64,000 bases of DNA from Symsagittifera roscoffensis (Eukaryota > Xenacoelomorpha > Acoela > Convolutidae), in assembly GCF_963678635.1 (NCBI RefSeq), contig NC_087062.1, forward strand, positions 48,035,283-48,099,282, in the 5' to 3' direction. The notes under the pieces were generated by a model that saw only the letters and a program-made list of their open reading frames with translations, had not been told where the DNA came from and did no database searches. The position numbers and the translations under genes were made by a program. This document shows positions 1 to 10,112 of this stretch, piece after piece (the first letter of the stretch is position 1; every line of letters begins with the position of its first letter).

Positions 1-1057
1 CCACCACTGTTGGGGAGCGAACAGGAGAGCAGTCTGGCCCTGTCTCGGGGTGTAGAGGCGGATGACGTGAGCTCGGATAGAGACTTGGAATCAAGTAGGC
101 TTGAAAGTTTCAGTTGTGCTTTGGGGGCCATTAAAAGAATGTCAGCGTTGTCACTGAGAAAGTCGAGGGAGGACAAACAATTCAACACGGTGGAGGGCAC
201 CATGGTGTTGAGAAAGATCCGGTCAGAGAGATATTTGGTGTCAATGTAGCACACGAGGAAGGCCACTGGGGCAATCGAAGAAGAAATTGGAAGCCCGAGG
301 TCACCTTTAGCCACAGGCAGTGAACACTGCAGGCGTTGAGACGGCGACAGGGCTGAACCAGTAATGGACTCGAGACATAAGTGAACGGCATTGTCAAACT
401 GATCTAGACAGGTGCTATGGAGAAGGGAAGGCAAGTCCGCATGCTGAATGTGATTTTGGGAAGAGCTGCGCAGCTTCTCAAAAGATGTAATTCCAACTGA
501 GGATCTTCCAAGAGATGGATGGATTCCATAAGGTTTTCGCACTTTTCTACTGTTTTCAGGAACAGGGCTTGGATAAAGTCGTCGTTAGTCGAAATGGCAG
601 CGCCCAGGTTCTTCAAACCACAGCTCCGAACAGTAATGGCATTAGGAAGAGCACTAAAATCCAGGTTGGGGTTGGGCGACCAAGCTTCACCTTTCTCAAC
701 GCTGACCTCCAAGCCGACTTTAGCCATAGACAAAACCAAATACGGAAAAACCTGAGCAAGAACATTAATATCGCAGATAAGGGAACCATCGTCAAGGTAC
801 CAGACGTTACAGGCGACATCAGGAAACTGGTTCTCAAGAGCTACAATGATAGGATGAATAGTAATGGCAAACAAGAGAGGAGCCAGTGGGTCACCTTACT
901 GGACGCCACACGCGGATCGCACAAGGGAATTACCAAATTTCAGCCAGGATGGTTGCCTGTAGCAGATCTCGACCCACCGGAGAAGCTCTGGAGACTGGTC
1001 GGCAACCTGCGGAAGAATGTTAAAGGATTAGTATATGTCGGGGCAGTTCAGCCGGGA
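1..1057 (-). pseudogene. Non-LTR retrotransposon reverse transcriptase, palm and thumb fragment
   Basis: Read on the minus strand, this is the middle and C-terminal part of a reverse transcriptase. Motif B (GVQ-stop-GDPLAP) lies near 885-905 and the catalytic motif C, WYLDDG, near 785-800, followed by a thumb-like region. One in-frame stop replaces the second Gln of the usual QQGDP, and a frameshift near 400 moves the C-terminal part (GDLGLPISSS) into another frame. The fragment runs off the left window edge and stops abruptly at the poly-G run. It has the same orientation as the LINE-A pieces right of the Polinton and could be the 3' half of that element, but no shared sequence proves this. 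Confidence 0.8.
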
Positions 1058-1079
1058 GGGGGGGGGGGGGGGGGGGGGG
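1058..1079. repeat. 22-nt poly-G homopolymer at the element boundary
   Basis: An uninterrupted run of 22 G lies exactly between the reverse-transcriptase fragment and the Polinton left terminal repeat. It is strikingly out of character for this AT-rich region. It hides the left target-site duplication and may be an assembly or sequencing artefact. Confidence 0.95.
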
Positions 1080-1080
1080 C

Positions 1081-1425
1081 TATTAACATAGGCTATAGAG
1101 CATCCGATCTTCATCCTATGTATTAACATAGGCTATAGATTTCCCAATGTATTAAGATAGGGAAGAGGTTTCCCAATGTATTAAGATACGAGGTTTCAGA
1201 TGGTAAGTTTTTTTCGGCGCCCGAATTTCCCATGTTTACATTTCCCTATGTATAAAAAATTCATTGTAGGTAATTAGGAACTCATTAGGGAATAGGATTC
1301 CTAATGTATTACGAAAGTAGGTTTCAGATGTAAGACGGTAAAGTTTCAGATGGTAAGATGGTAAGTTTCAAAAAATTTTTGGTAACCCCAGATTTTTGGA
1401 GATCTATTTTGCCAATTTTCCAGAT
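1081..1425 (+). repeat. Polinton left terminal inverted repeat (P1)
   Basis: This stretch aligns over about 345 bp with the reverse complement of 18550-18896, with scattered substitutions. Shared landmarks in order are CTATTAACATAGG, TTTCCCAATGTATTAAGATA (twice), GGCGCCCGAATTTCCCATG, TAGGTAATTAGGAACTCATT, and several TTTCAGATGGTAAG motifs. It is the only left terminal repeat in the window. The outer end may have lost a few bases at the G run. Confidence 0.88.
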
Positions 1426-2002
1426 TGTAAATGTTTTCTTAATCAAGAAACAACATACAATTAACCCAAACGTAGCATTTAAAAAGAGTTTTTTCAAAAA
1501 AAAATTAATTACAGAGAAAATGTAATAATTCACAGCCTCGTATACAATTTTACTACATAATCTATCACAAATTCACAGGTTTAGTATGTATTCCATCACA
1601 TTCAACTTCCCGTTTAGGTTAAAAATAGCTCAGTCCTTTTTTAGTTTATTCATAAGTTGCGACTGCATGGTTAATCGTTTTAAATCCTCTATTCGTTGAC
1701 TTCAAATTCACTACCTCATCCAGTACTTGTCGATACTTTGCCATCGGTCCATCTCCAGAGTCTTCTAATGCACGTTTATTCAGACCTTGACTGCTAAACT
1801 TATAGTTTTGACTTTTACTATCGTAACAGCAATAGGTTTTACTACACAGGCATAACCTTTCGGTGCCTCTGAACTCCTCCTTGAACAATCCTGGTTCTCT
1901 CTTGTCATGTTTTTTATGTTTAGAACAGCAAGTACGTGGAAACAAGTTGTTTTTTGCATCTGCTCTGAAGTCGTCTCGACAGTCCTTGCTTCGCCTTTCA
2001 GT

Positions 2003-3472
2003 TTATTCTGCTCGCTTGCTGGGAAGGATACAATCATCTAAATCTTCTTCTGCCAAAGCCAAATATTGGGAATCTTTATCCATTTCGAGTTCTTCGAATT
2101 TGTTGACATCGCAAAATTTATCGAAAAAGTTATAATACAGCTCCAACATTCTCAACTTGGCATACTGTAGTATAAAGAATCCTACTATAATTGGTTCACA
2201 ATGCTCTATAGTAGATTTAACAATTTCCACTTCATACAAATCTTTAGCTATGATATTTAGTCTTTTGAAGAATTGGTTATTGATAGCTTTGTGGGTTTTT
2301 TCGTCTCCAGATATTTTGTCATTGTATGTTTTGATCTGTCCATTATTTGATTGCCGTAGGAACTGTTTCCTAGAAGTTTCATCGTTTCGGCTACTACGCC
2401 AGATAATGGATTTTCATCGCCGGCTCGCCTAGCATCAACAACAGACTGAACAAAACTGTTGAATTTTTTACGCGGTGTGTCTTGTACAAATCGATTGAAT
2501 TTTTGTACACTGTAATCCAAGATCCAAGTAAAAGTTGAAAAGTGGTGTGATAAGTGTTCCGTTGGTTAACTTGAAGCTCGATATCAACATTCTTTGCGGT
2601 TGTTTTAACAAATCGTTTTTTTCCGCATATGTCTTCATATATTCATCAATATCGTTTCTGGAAACATCAATATTTTTGAAAATAGGTGGGAAATTGGAAA
2701 ATTTTGCTTTAAGCTCATCTGGAACACTCAGATCGCATTGCACATAGCCGAACATTGTTTCCTTTCTAATGTTTTGCACTAGTGAATTGGTAGAAAGAAG
2801 TCTTTTGGAGGGAAAGTGAGTTGTAACGTGATTTTTCTTGTCTACATAGTTTTTAAATTGATCCCACCAGCTTTACTCCCACATTTCTTCTATAGAGTAT
2901 CCTTTTTCTCGAATGTAATCTTTTCGAAGCTCATCCATTTCTCTTTTCTTGGTTCCTTGTTTGATATCATCATCAGTTAGACTCGGTCTAGCTTCTTGAC
3001 AAGGACAAAAATGGAAATAACATCCCATTGCTTCATAGACAGTCTTACAATGGTTGCAATAACCATCAACACTATAGCAATCAATTTTTTTCTGTTTACC
3101 TGTAGTGTAGTAACTCTCAATTTTACATTCATGTCTGCTTGCTTGAAAGTAAAATATGACCATATTTTCAAATGATCGAACTCGATTTTGCCTTGCCTTG
3201 AATTTTTGAGTTTCTTCATAGTAGTCCCATCTCGTATACAAGCCTGTGGGCATATCCTGACACATAGAATAAGGATAGAGTTGACTAGCATCAATACCAA
3301 CGATTGATCTACACAAATTGTTTGATTTTCGAATAAAGGTTTCATTTGCTACTGCTTTCCTTGTGAAAACAATTGAGGGACCACCGGTCATATCTTCCCG
3401 TATTTTTTCAAGCCAGTCACTATCACTCGAAAAGAATGGGTAAAACTTAAAGTCGGTTAATTTCGTAGACAA
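2003..3472 (-). pseudogene. polB: polB palm and fingers segment (motifs A, B and C)
   Basis: Three consecutive frames carry the polymerase core: GIDASQLYPYSM (motif A) at about 3290, KLLGNSSYG (motif B) at about 2365 and LEMDKDSQY (motif C) at about 2080. Between A and B is a Cys-rich insertion with CNHC and CPC motifs followed by a Lys/Glu-rich stretch. This insert is typical of one family of animal mobile-element polymerases and may be a zinc-binding or nuclease-like domain. Breaks lie near 2873, 2500 and 2250. Confidence 0.82.
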
Positions 3473-3710
3473 ATATTGGCTAGATTCGGTAGTGTGCAGC
3501 CGAGCGTTAAGATATCTATCCCTTTGTCATGATAAAATGCAATCGTTTTGTGCATAGCATCAAGGGTAGAACCGCCGTAGAAAATCGCGAAATGTTGTCA
3601 TCTTTTCCTGTTCCCAGATAGATTTAAGGTAGTTGTAGTTATCCAATCCCGTAGGTGGTTTGGTTTTGAGATCGAGTTTTTTCAAGGCTTGCTCTTCAGT
3701 TATCCCACAG

Positions 3711-4247
3711 TTATCTTCTGTTAGAAAGTTTTTGATAATCATCAAACTCTTTATCGAGAGGGTTACTATTCTTCAGTTTGCTGTAGAAGTCATCATACGA
3801 GGGTAGTTGTTGTTCATTACGCTTGTTGGGAGTGTCAAACCACTCGTATGGAAAGTATCCTTTCATCTCACTGGCTTTGTAAGCTTTTAGAAGAGAGTCC
3901 AAAGTAGTAGCCCCACCCAAAAACTTAATAATGTCCAGTAGCTGAACATCTCCAAATTTGAAGGAAACAAAGTCGTTTGCTTTCTTGATAACTGAAGGTT
4001 CAATTTCTTTTTCGTTGATAAGATAAGGAAGGAGGTATGATTTAATGAGGTTTATATCATACCGACCACTGTTGAATCCAAATACTGGCAGAGTATTGGT
4101 GTATCTCTCTAGATGTTGCATCAAATCAATCAATTGATTTTTTTTGAATCCTAGGAAAGTGAGTGGATGCGTCTGTTTCTTCCTCATTCTCGATACATTC
4201 GTCTTCGTACTCTCTTGCTTCACTCTTATTGAAACTAGCTCGCTCAT
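3711..4247 (-). pseudogene. polB: polB exonuclease-domain segment
   Basis: The segment contains VFGFNSGRYDINLIK, the Exo II-type motif of family B polymerases with the conserved Asn and Asp. About 45 residues later LLDIIKFLGGATTLDSLLKAY resembles the stretch before Exo III. The segment reads through to a frame break at about 3720, where the next frame continues (NFLTEDNCG...). It would have supplied proofreading. Confidence 0.8.
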
Positions 4248-5299
4248 TAAGTATGCTGGAAATTGTGTCTAGTCGCTTTTTGATGTTATTTTCAATTTCC
4301 AGAAATTTTGATCGCATTTCGGTTTTTTTTTCCGCTAACAACTCCAAGTTTGCCACAAAGTCAATAATGAGTGATTGTGGATCTTTGTCACACAAAAATA
4401 TGGGTTTGTCAAGCAAATTGGATGAAATTGACACTGATATGGGTTCATGCTTCCCGATCCAAGTTATTGCTTCGGTTGGTTTTAGTTCTTCGGGTGGCAC
4501 GCAAATTGAAACAAAGTCAAAAATGGCAACATTTTTGAATAAGGTTTGTTCTATTGTGTACTCAATATTGAACCCATCCAGTTTTCAAACAACGTCTCTC
4601 GTAGAGTATAAACATTTTTTTGGGTAAATGTTTTTGATTCGGTCCTTGCAACAGAGTAGATGGTGGTTGAAGTGGTCTGCTTTGTGGAAAAATGTATCGC
4701 ATGTTGGGCATCGGAAGCATTTGAAGAAGTTGTCGATGTTATTGACGTAAATAATGTGGTTGTTGTATCGTAGAAGTTTCACTGTGTTCTCGTAATTACC
4801 GATAATTCTCCGAGCTAATTCTCCCACGAAGTCTCCATCTTCAATGTCGATATCGTAGATAAAGATGTTTTTCTCTACTACATCTTCAACTACTGGTAGA
4901 TTATACATCGAAACTCCGCGAAACTGTTTCGGATCACAACCGTTTTTCCCGAAAATTGTTAAAGATCTTGGAAGTGGATGTTTCAAGATTAGTTGTTCCA
5001 TGTAAATGAACTGCAAGCGCTCGAAACAAACACAAATTGTCGTTGTTTGGTTGTTTTGTGTTTTGATCCAAAACCAAACAATTAACATGGTTATTACTCA
5101 GAAGTGGTTCGGGAATCACTGAATCTGGACATCCCATGGGTACGTTTTTCAGTAAGGCTGCAAAAATGGTTACATTAGTGTCAGCTTGAATCGCCATTTC
5201 GTATTTTGTCTCTCTTGTGTACAAATTTCAATGATATCTTGCTTATTGACCTTGTTCTGCATAGTTGTCAAGTCTGATTTATTACAAAGTAGTATAGAT

Positions 5300-5905
5300 T
5301 TATAGATTTATCAAAGAGTGTGTTTTTTCATGAGCGTAGAAATAACGATATTCGCTTGTTTCCATATTACGTAACACAAATCCCAAGGCAATGTTGATTT
5401 TTGCTGCACAATCAAGCTTTTCAAAGGCTTGATCCAGTTTTTCATTAACTAGATTAGGATCTAGTTTTGAAAGTTGAAAATTGAATACTTCGTGGCGTCC
5501 ATTTTCCATCTCAGTATCTGTCAAGAAGTGTTGACAGGTATTCAACTCTTCTCGTAGCTGATCACTATCCTCCTCGTTTTCCGAGATTTTATTCAAATCA
5601 GCAACAGAATCACTCGTTTTTCTCGCTTTCATTCCGTGATCCTTCTTGCGATGCTGTTGAAGTGAATAATAGCTTAGAAATTTTTTCTCACACGATACAA
5701 ACTTTGTTGTTTTTGGGTTTGACTTTACGTGCTTCTTGCTCGTATGGAAAGTCATTTCTCGCTGATTGTATGTACAATAACTACATTCCGGACAAAAAAT
5801 AACTCCTCGCACACAATTCTTGCGATGTCGCGCAGCATTTATACGAACATACATCTTACTACAGTCCTCGCATTTCACTTTCTCATTCCTGTTGAGTGCT
5901 GGCAT
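5300..5905 (-). pseudogene. polB: polB N-terminal zinc-finger segment
   Basis: This is the longest intact N-terminal segment, about 201 codons from the ATG at 5905. It carries CxxC...H...C and CxxC...H...H clusters (CEDCSKMY, CPECSYCTY, then a third finger with HRKKDHG) that suggest two or three zinc fingers. These extensions occur in a subset of animal Polinton polymerases and probably bind DNA. The frame ends at a stop at 5300, and homologous-looking sequence resumes in another frame below 5224. Confidence 0.75.
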
Positions 5906-6998
5906 CTGAAAAAAAGTGGGAGATTTAGCTTGTAGTAAAATTAAATGCAAGTAAATGGTACATACAAAATTGGGAGATTTAAAAAGTCCCAAAAAAAAAA
6001 ATTGATTTTTTATACTTACTATGATTAGTTCAAATTTATTGAAAATATTTTCAAGTAATTACACAAAGTATAGAGCGATTGCTTTTAAGGTAAAGAAAAT
6101 CAGAATTAAATGAGTTTCATTTACTTTTACTTAGAGAAAATCAATCAATCGGAATTGAGTTTTCTTTTATTTATCACTGTTTGTTGGACGTCAACCAATC
6201 AGAATCCAGCATTTTCTAACTATTTATTAGTGAACTATTTCTTACTTTTTTGAAACATTTCGTAAAAACATTTGAGCTTCCTCGAGTTACTTTACAAGAA
6301 AAAGGAAAAAAATATTATTTGATTTTCTTATTGATGAAATAGATGTTGACTCTTACTTTTTTCATAATTTTTTGGACGTTTTTTTTGTACAAAATAGATT
6401 AATCCAACTAAGTACATGTCTCTTCAGAGAAACTTACACAATCAAAGAATTTTATTTTGATCCACATATTGCGTATCAAAGTTTCGGCTGAATTAAACCT
6501 CACAAGGAAAAAAATTTTGTTTATTCTCGAAAATTTGAATTTAATCAAAAAATCGTACGATAATTTATCAAAGACTTTTTTTATTCCCTATCCAATACCC
6601 AAATTTGTAAAAAAAACTCCCCGGCAAAGTTCTTTATCTCCTCATTTCTTTAAAGATTTTCAAAGTTCAAAATCTTGCTTGATTCGGTTTGGAATTAGAT
6701 TTGCAGAGATTTGCTTTGAAAAATTCATCAACTTTGAGTTATTCTCTCAAATTTACATAAAAATTAAAGAACTTGGTTATCTACTCAAAAATCAGCTATT
6801 TTCCATTGATTACATACAAAAAATTCAACTAATTTGCTGAAAAAAATTGCAGAGATGTTGCTTTTATTAATTTTTTTTCTTTTTGTTACTTATATTTCTT
6901 AGTTTTACATCAAACAACTTTTGTTCCTTTAATTTTGCCATTGCGTTTGTGTATATTCTTACTTTTTTGGAAGGTATAAGTTCTTAAAAGCGTCTTCT
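5906..6998. other. AT-rich intergenic region between polB and the middle block; holds the duplication breakpoint
   Basis: No convincing gene was found. An open frame at 6457-6840 is highly AT-rich, starts in AT-rich sequence and is broken in the other copies. Features present are a forward CCAAT box at 6195-6200 upstream of polB, an AAAAAGTCCCAA motif near 5984-5995, and the point near 6250 where units 2 and 3 join LINE-A. Confidence 0.6.
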
Positions 6999-7174
6999 GA
7001 TTGGATAAGACAACTAGAACAAAAATGAACATTTTTGTGATTGGAAACGACAATACCCAAAATGGAGCTTTGTTTCCGATTGGACACGACTTTTATCAAA
7101 GAACACCATAAAAAGAAGCTGAAATCTGATTGGACACGACTACAACCCAAATAACGAAAATCAATTCTGATTGG
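6999..7174 (+). promoter_or_regulatory. Cluster of five GATTGG (inverted CCAAT) boxes
   Basis: GATTGG occurs at 6999, 7039, 7078, 7128 and 7169, with spacings of 40, 39, 50 and 41 bp. These are close to whole numbers of DNA helical turns, so all boxes would face the same side of the helix. Four are followed by A/C-rich GACACGAC-like or similar sequence. CCAAT boxes bind NF-Y in animals. The cluster lies 217 bp upstream of the ATG at 7391 and may also serve the divergent polB gene. Confidence 0.6.
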
Positions 7175-7390
7175 TCAAACCCACACATTCGAGTTGAAGG
7201 TACCCCTAACTCTTAACCAAAAATCATTTTATTTTCAACTTAACTACCGTCAACTACCTCCTCTCTCAGCTCTAAATGCCTTAATTTCAACTTACTTCCG
7301 TCAGCTATCCCTCTCTCAGCTTTTTCTTGTTTTTACTCTTTTACTAATTTATTGCTCAAAATAATCTTCTCAGTGCATAACAGCAATTTA

Positions 7391-7855
7391 ATGTACTCTG
7401 TAGATTTTTCGCCTGATCTAGTACAAATTCAAGTGCGAGAAACAGTCTCTGGAGTTTTTCTGGCACGAAAGGATATCCCAATCCAAGTTTGGCACATGGT
7501 GGAAGTGATGCGAAGGTATTTCAACGAACAGCATATGATGCAAGTTCCCATCACAGAGAACCAACTTGGAACAATGCAAATGATGGAGGAAGTTTCTGAT
7601 CATGTGGGAATGAACTACCCCGAGATTCCTGACTCAAGATTTGTAGCTCAACCAGTCGAGGTTTTCCTCTTTCCGTGGGAGGCAGCAGGATCAGCCGAAA
7701 ACCCCATCACTATAGATGAAGATGAGGGTTTCTCAGAAACAATGACGCCTCAAAACACTCCTCCACAACAACCACCAGCAATGGAACCTCGTCTAGCTCT
7801 GCGTTCTATAGAAAACCTCCAGAACTCTTCTGCTGGTCGACAGCTCTTTGATTAA
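7391..7855 (+). CDS. Unknown 154-aa acidic and proline-rich protein (Polinton middle block, P1)
   Basis: I do not recognise this protein. The ATG at 7391 is the first in frame and lies just after an acceptor-like TTCTCAG at 7367-7373. The N-terminal two thirds look globular (IQVRETVSG, VEVMRRYF, FLFPWE). A low-complexity tail follows: an acidic stretch ITIDEDEG shaped like a SUMO-interacting motif, then TPQNTPPQQPP with two Thr-Pro sites. No signal peptide or membrane segment is seen. It is intact here and in P2 with one tail substitution, but frameshifted in P4. The CCAAT cluster is upstream and the minisatellite downstream. Confidence 0.65.
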   Translation: MYSVDFSPDLVQIQVRETVSGVFLARKDIPIQVWHMVEVMRRYFNEQHMMQVPITENQLGTMQMMEEVSDHVGMNYPEIPDSRFVAQPVEVFLFPWEAAGSAENPITIDEDEGFSETMTPQNTPPQQPPAMEPRLALRSIENLQNSSAGRQLFD

Positions 7856-8109
7856 ATGTTTTTGTAAATAAATGTTGTTTGGTATTTTTTTTATTTTCTT
7901 GTAATTAATTAATTTCTTCAATTTCGTTTTAATCATGAGAATAGATGAGAGGTTCAGGGTAAACCATTGAAAAACAAGTAAAACCTAATTTAGTGCTCCG
8001 AACTCGCACATATGTTAAAAAACTCGAATAATTTTAGCACAAAAACTCGGAAAAACACTAGAAAAATTGAAAAATTGTACACAAGTTAAAAATTACCTAC
8101 TGGTTTTTG

Positions 8110-8645
8110 CATCTTGTCAAAAAAACTCAACTACTTTTCGCACTTTGTAGAAAAAATTGAAACACTTTTCGCATTTTGTCGAAAAAATGAAACACTTTTC
8201 GCATTTGTAGGAAAAAAGTGAAACAGTTCTCGCATCATGTTAAAAAAAGTTGAAACATTTTTCTCATTTTATCGAAAAAAGTAAAACAGTTTTCGCATTT
8301 TGTCGAAAAAAGAGAAACGATTTTCGCATCTTGTCAAAACAAAATGAAACTCTTTTCACATTTCATCGAAAAAAGTAAAACATTTTTTGCTTTTTATCGA
8401 AAAAAGTAAAACACTTTTTGCATTTTGTCGAAAAAAGTGAAACACTTTTCACATTTGTAGGAAAAAAATAAAACACTTCTCGCATCTTGTTAAAAAAAGT
8501 GAAACACTTTTTGCGCCTTGTCAAACAAATTGAAACACTTTTCGCATTTTGTCAAAAAAAATTGATACACTTTTCGCATTTTGTCAAAAAAATTGAAACA
8601 TTTCTTACAATTTTCTTAAAAAATTGAAACGTTTTTAGCAACTTC
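8110..8645. repeat. 31-bp minisatellite with phased A-tracts (P1)
   Basis: About 17 diverged tandem copies of a 30-32-bp unit built on CTTTTCGCATTTTGTCG followed by A5-7 and a GTGAAACA-like end. Each good copy contains inverted arms (CACTTTTCG and CGAAAA...GTG) able to form a hairpin. The A-tracts recur about every three helical turns, which predicts curved DNA. It separates two convergent unknown genes. P2 lacks one unit. Confidence 0.9.
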
Positions 8646-8777
8646 ATGAAAATCAAAAGAAATATTACATCTTTCTTGCATGTTTGAAAAAATTTTTGCA
8701 GAATTTTTGACAACGGTGAGTTTTTTTGTCAGTTTTTTGGCATTTTCGTAAACATATGAGAGAAAATAGATGGATTA

Positions 8778-9377
8778 TCAAAAGATTTTTATTGAAAAAT
8801 TCACATGATCACTATTTACAAATCGATAACCATCAATAAAACAGTCAACTATTTTTAACAAATCATGTTCATATTTTGAGTTTGGTACTTTACGAACTCT
8901 TTCTAGAAAAGCTGAACCAATAGTTTGTGTGGAAGCTAGTTTCTGGTTAGAACATAAATAGTGACGTTTGAATTTTTTGCGTAATCGTCTTTTCTTTGGA
9001 ACACTTGGCATTTTTTCTGCTCCTTTCCATTTCAAGTTGTGATGAACAGCGGGGTCAAGTTGATTGAAAACTTCGCCAGTTGATGAAATAACATTCAAAT
9101 AAAATCTGTATTTGTACAGAGTGTAAAGGCAATCGATAATTTGGTATGTGAAATGAAAATTACCCAATCGTTGTAAAGTTTTATCGAAAGATGAACCAGT
9201 CAGAAGTATGTGGAACTTACAATTTTCCAAAGAACAGTAAGATTTGTGGGTAGAGACACAAAAATAATTGGTTACTATATATTTTTCGTACAAATCACTG
9301 GAAACGGAAATAAATAGCGATTTTTGACAATAATCTGAATAAAAGCTGGGAAAAGCTTGACACATAGCTGCAGCCAT
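8778..9377 (-). CDS. Unknown 199-aa basic, Cys/His-containing protein (P1)
   Basis: I do not recognise the family. The ATG at 9377 directly follows an acceptor-like TTCCAG. Visible features are a Cys/His-rich stretch at about residues 41-56 (CVSTHKSYCSLENCKFH), which could bind zinc, and a strongly basic stretch at about residues 128-141 (PKKRRLRKKFKRH) resembling a nuclear localisation or nucleic-acid-binding signal. It is transcribed divergently from the gene at 9492 across 114 bp. The predicted protein is identical in P2; in P4 a 22-nt deletion shifts the frame. Confidence 0.62.
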   Translation of the reverse strand: MAAAMCQAFPSFYSDYCQKSLFISVSSDLYEKYIVTNYFCVSTHKSYCSLENCKFHILLTGSSFDKTLQRLGNFHFTYQIIDCLYTLYKYRFYLNVISSTGEVFNQLDPAVHHNLKWKGAEKMPSVPKKRRLRKKFKRHYLCSNQKLASTQTIGSAFLERVRKVPNSKYEHDLLKIVDCFIDGYRFVNSDHVNFSIKIF

Positions 9378-9491
9378 CTGGAACAATGATTTTTGCTGAG
9401 AATTGTGGATTTATATAGGAGCACTAACACCTACACAATTTCATATTTGGAAGTTTCACTCAAAAATCCAATTATAGTTCTTTTTTCTTTT
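9378..9491. promoter_or_regulatory. Divergent promoter region between two unknown genes (P1)
   Basis: The 114-bp gap between opposed start codons contains TATATA at 9412-9417, well placed for a plus-strand start about 50 bp before the ATG at 9492, and a CCAAT at about 9468-9472. The arrangement repeats in P2 and P4. Confidence 0.45.
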
Positions 9492-10112
9492 ATGGTTAAG
9501 TGAATGACTCATATTGTTTACTTCCAATTTCATTTAATCTCAAAATCATTTCTCCCACTTCTCTTCATCTGATCAGTTTATTCTTCAAAAATATACTCAA
9601 GAAAAGTCACTAGTCCCAACTATATTGAATTCTCAAAAAATCAAACAAAAATTGGGAGATTTGCTTGGTCTCAAAAATCTTACAAAGGGAAAATTTATTT
9701 CGAACCCTGCTTTCAACTATTCAAGAAAAATGAGTTGGGACAACTCGAAAAAAGACAGCAAGTCTATCTTGGTGAAAAAGAAGGAGAAGCAATCTCGGCA
9801 ATTAGAATTACAGTTATTCTCGATGCTGAAAACCTTGGACTCGTTCCTATATTGGAACTCACTTCTGAAAAGAATTCAACTATGGATCACGAGCTTGCCA
9901 ACTGCAACAAAGTGTGTGACATAGCAACCTACAATAGAAGACAAGTTTGTGTCACGATCAAGAAGTGCAATATTAACAAACCTACCTACATTCAGATTCG
10001 ACTGTTCACCGCAAAAGAGATTGAAGCAATGAAACAATTTGCCTATGTCAACTATACTTTGAACGACTTCAAAAAAACTGTCCTAAATTTTGGGAGGCTT
10101 TATGTTTGTTGA
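9492..10112 (+). pseudogene. Unknown protein gene with a probable 82-bp intron after the start codon (P1)
   Basis: Function unknown. The main frame has no ATG for its whole open length, but an upstream ATG at 9492-9494 is followed at once by GTTAAG, a good 5' splice site, and a CAG acceptor ends at 9576 in the correct phase. The intron would be 9495-9576. The product would be about 184 aa with a central RRQVCVTIKKC strand-like segment and a C-terminal helical region. In P1 a missing A near 9654 and an extra A near 10079 break the frame; P4 is open throughout. Confidence 0.5.

Larger units (their letters stand above)
1613..5905 (-). pseudogene. polB: DNA polymerase B (Polinton type), decayed
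   Basis: This is a family B DNA polymerase that would replicate the element, split into at least eight open segments by frameshifts and stops. From N to C: zinc-finger N-terminus (5905-5300), a region with a further Cys/His cluster (about 5224-4585), exonuclease region with GFNSGRYDINLIK (near 4070), polymerase motif A (DASQLYP, near 3290), a Cys-rich insertion, motif B (GNSSYG, near 2360), motif C (DKDS in place of DTDS, near 2075) and a C-terminal tail to about 1613. A splice-acceptor-like run of T then CAG immediately precedes the ATG at 5905. It is the only polymerase in the window. Minus-strand polB opposite the structural genes is a familiar Polinton arrangement. Confidence 0.88.

Noticed and set aside
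515-1126. 203-codon plus-strand frame with a poly-Gly end
   Set aside because: It is the antisense of the reverse-transcriptase fragment, and the poly-Gly is the G run.
6457-6840. 127-codon open frame as a gene
   Set aside because: Composition is extreme AT, no domain is visible, and indels break it in P2, P3 and P4.
8110-8645. CRISPR-like repeat array
   Set aside because: The 31-bp units are contiguous and diverged, without unique spacers, in a eukaryotic transposon.
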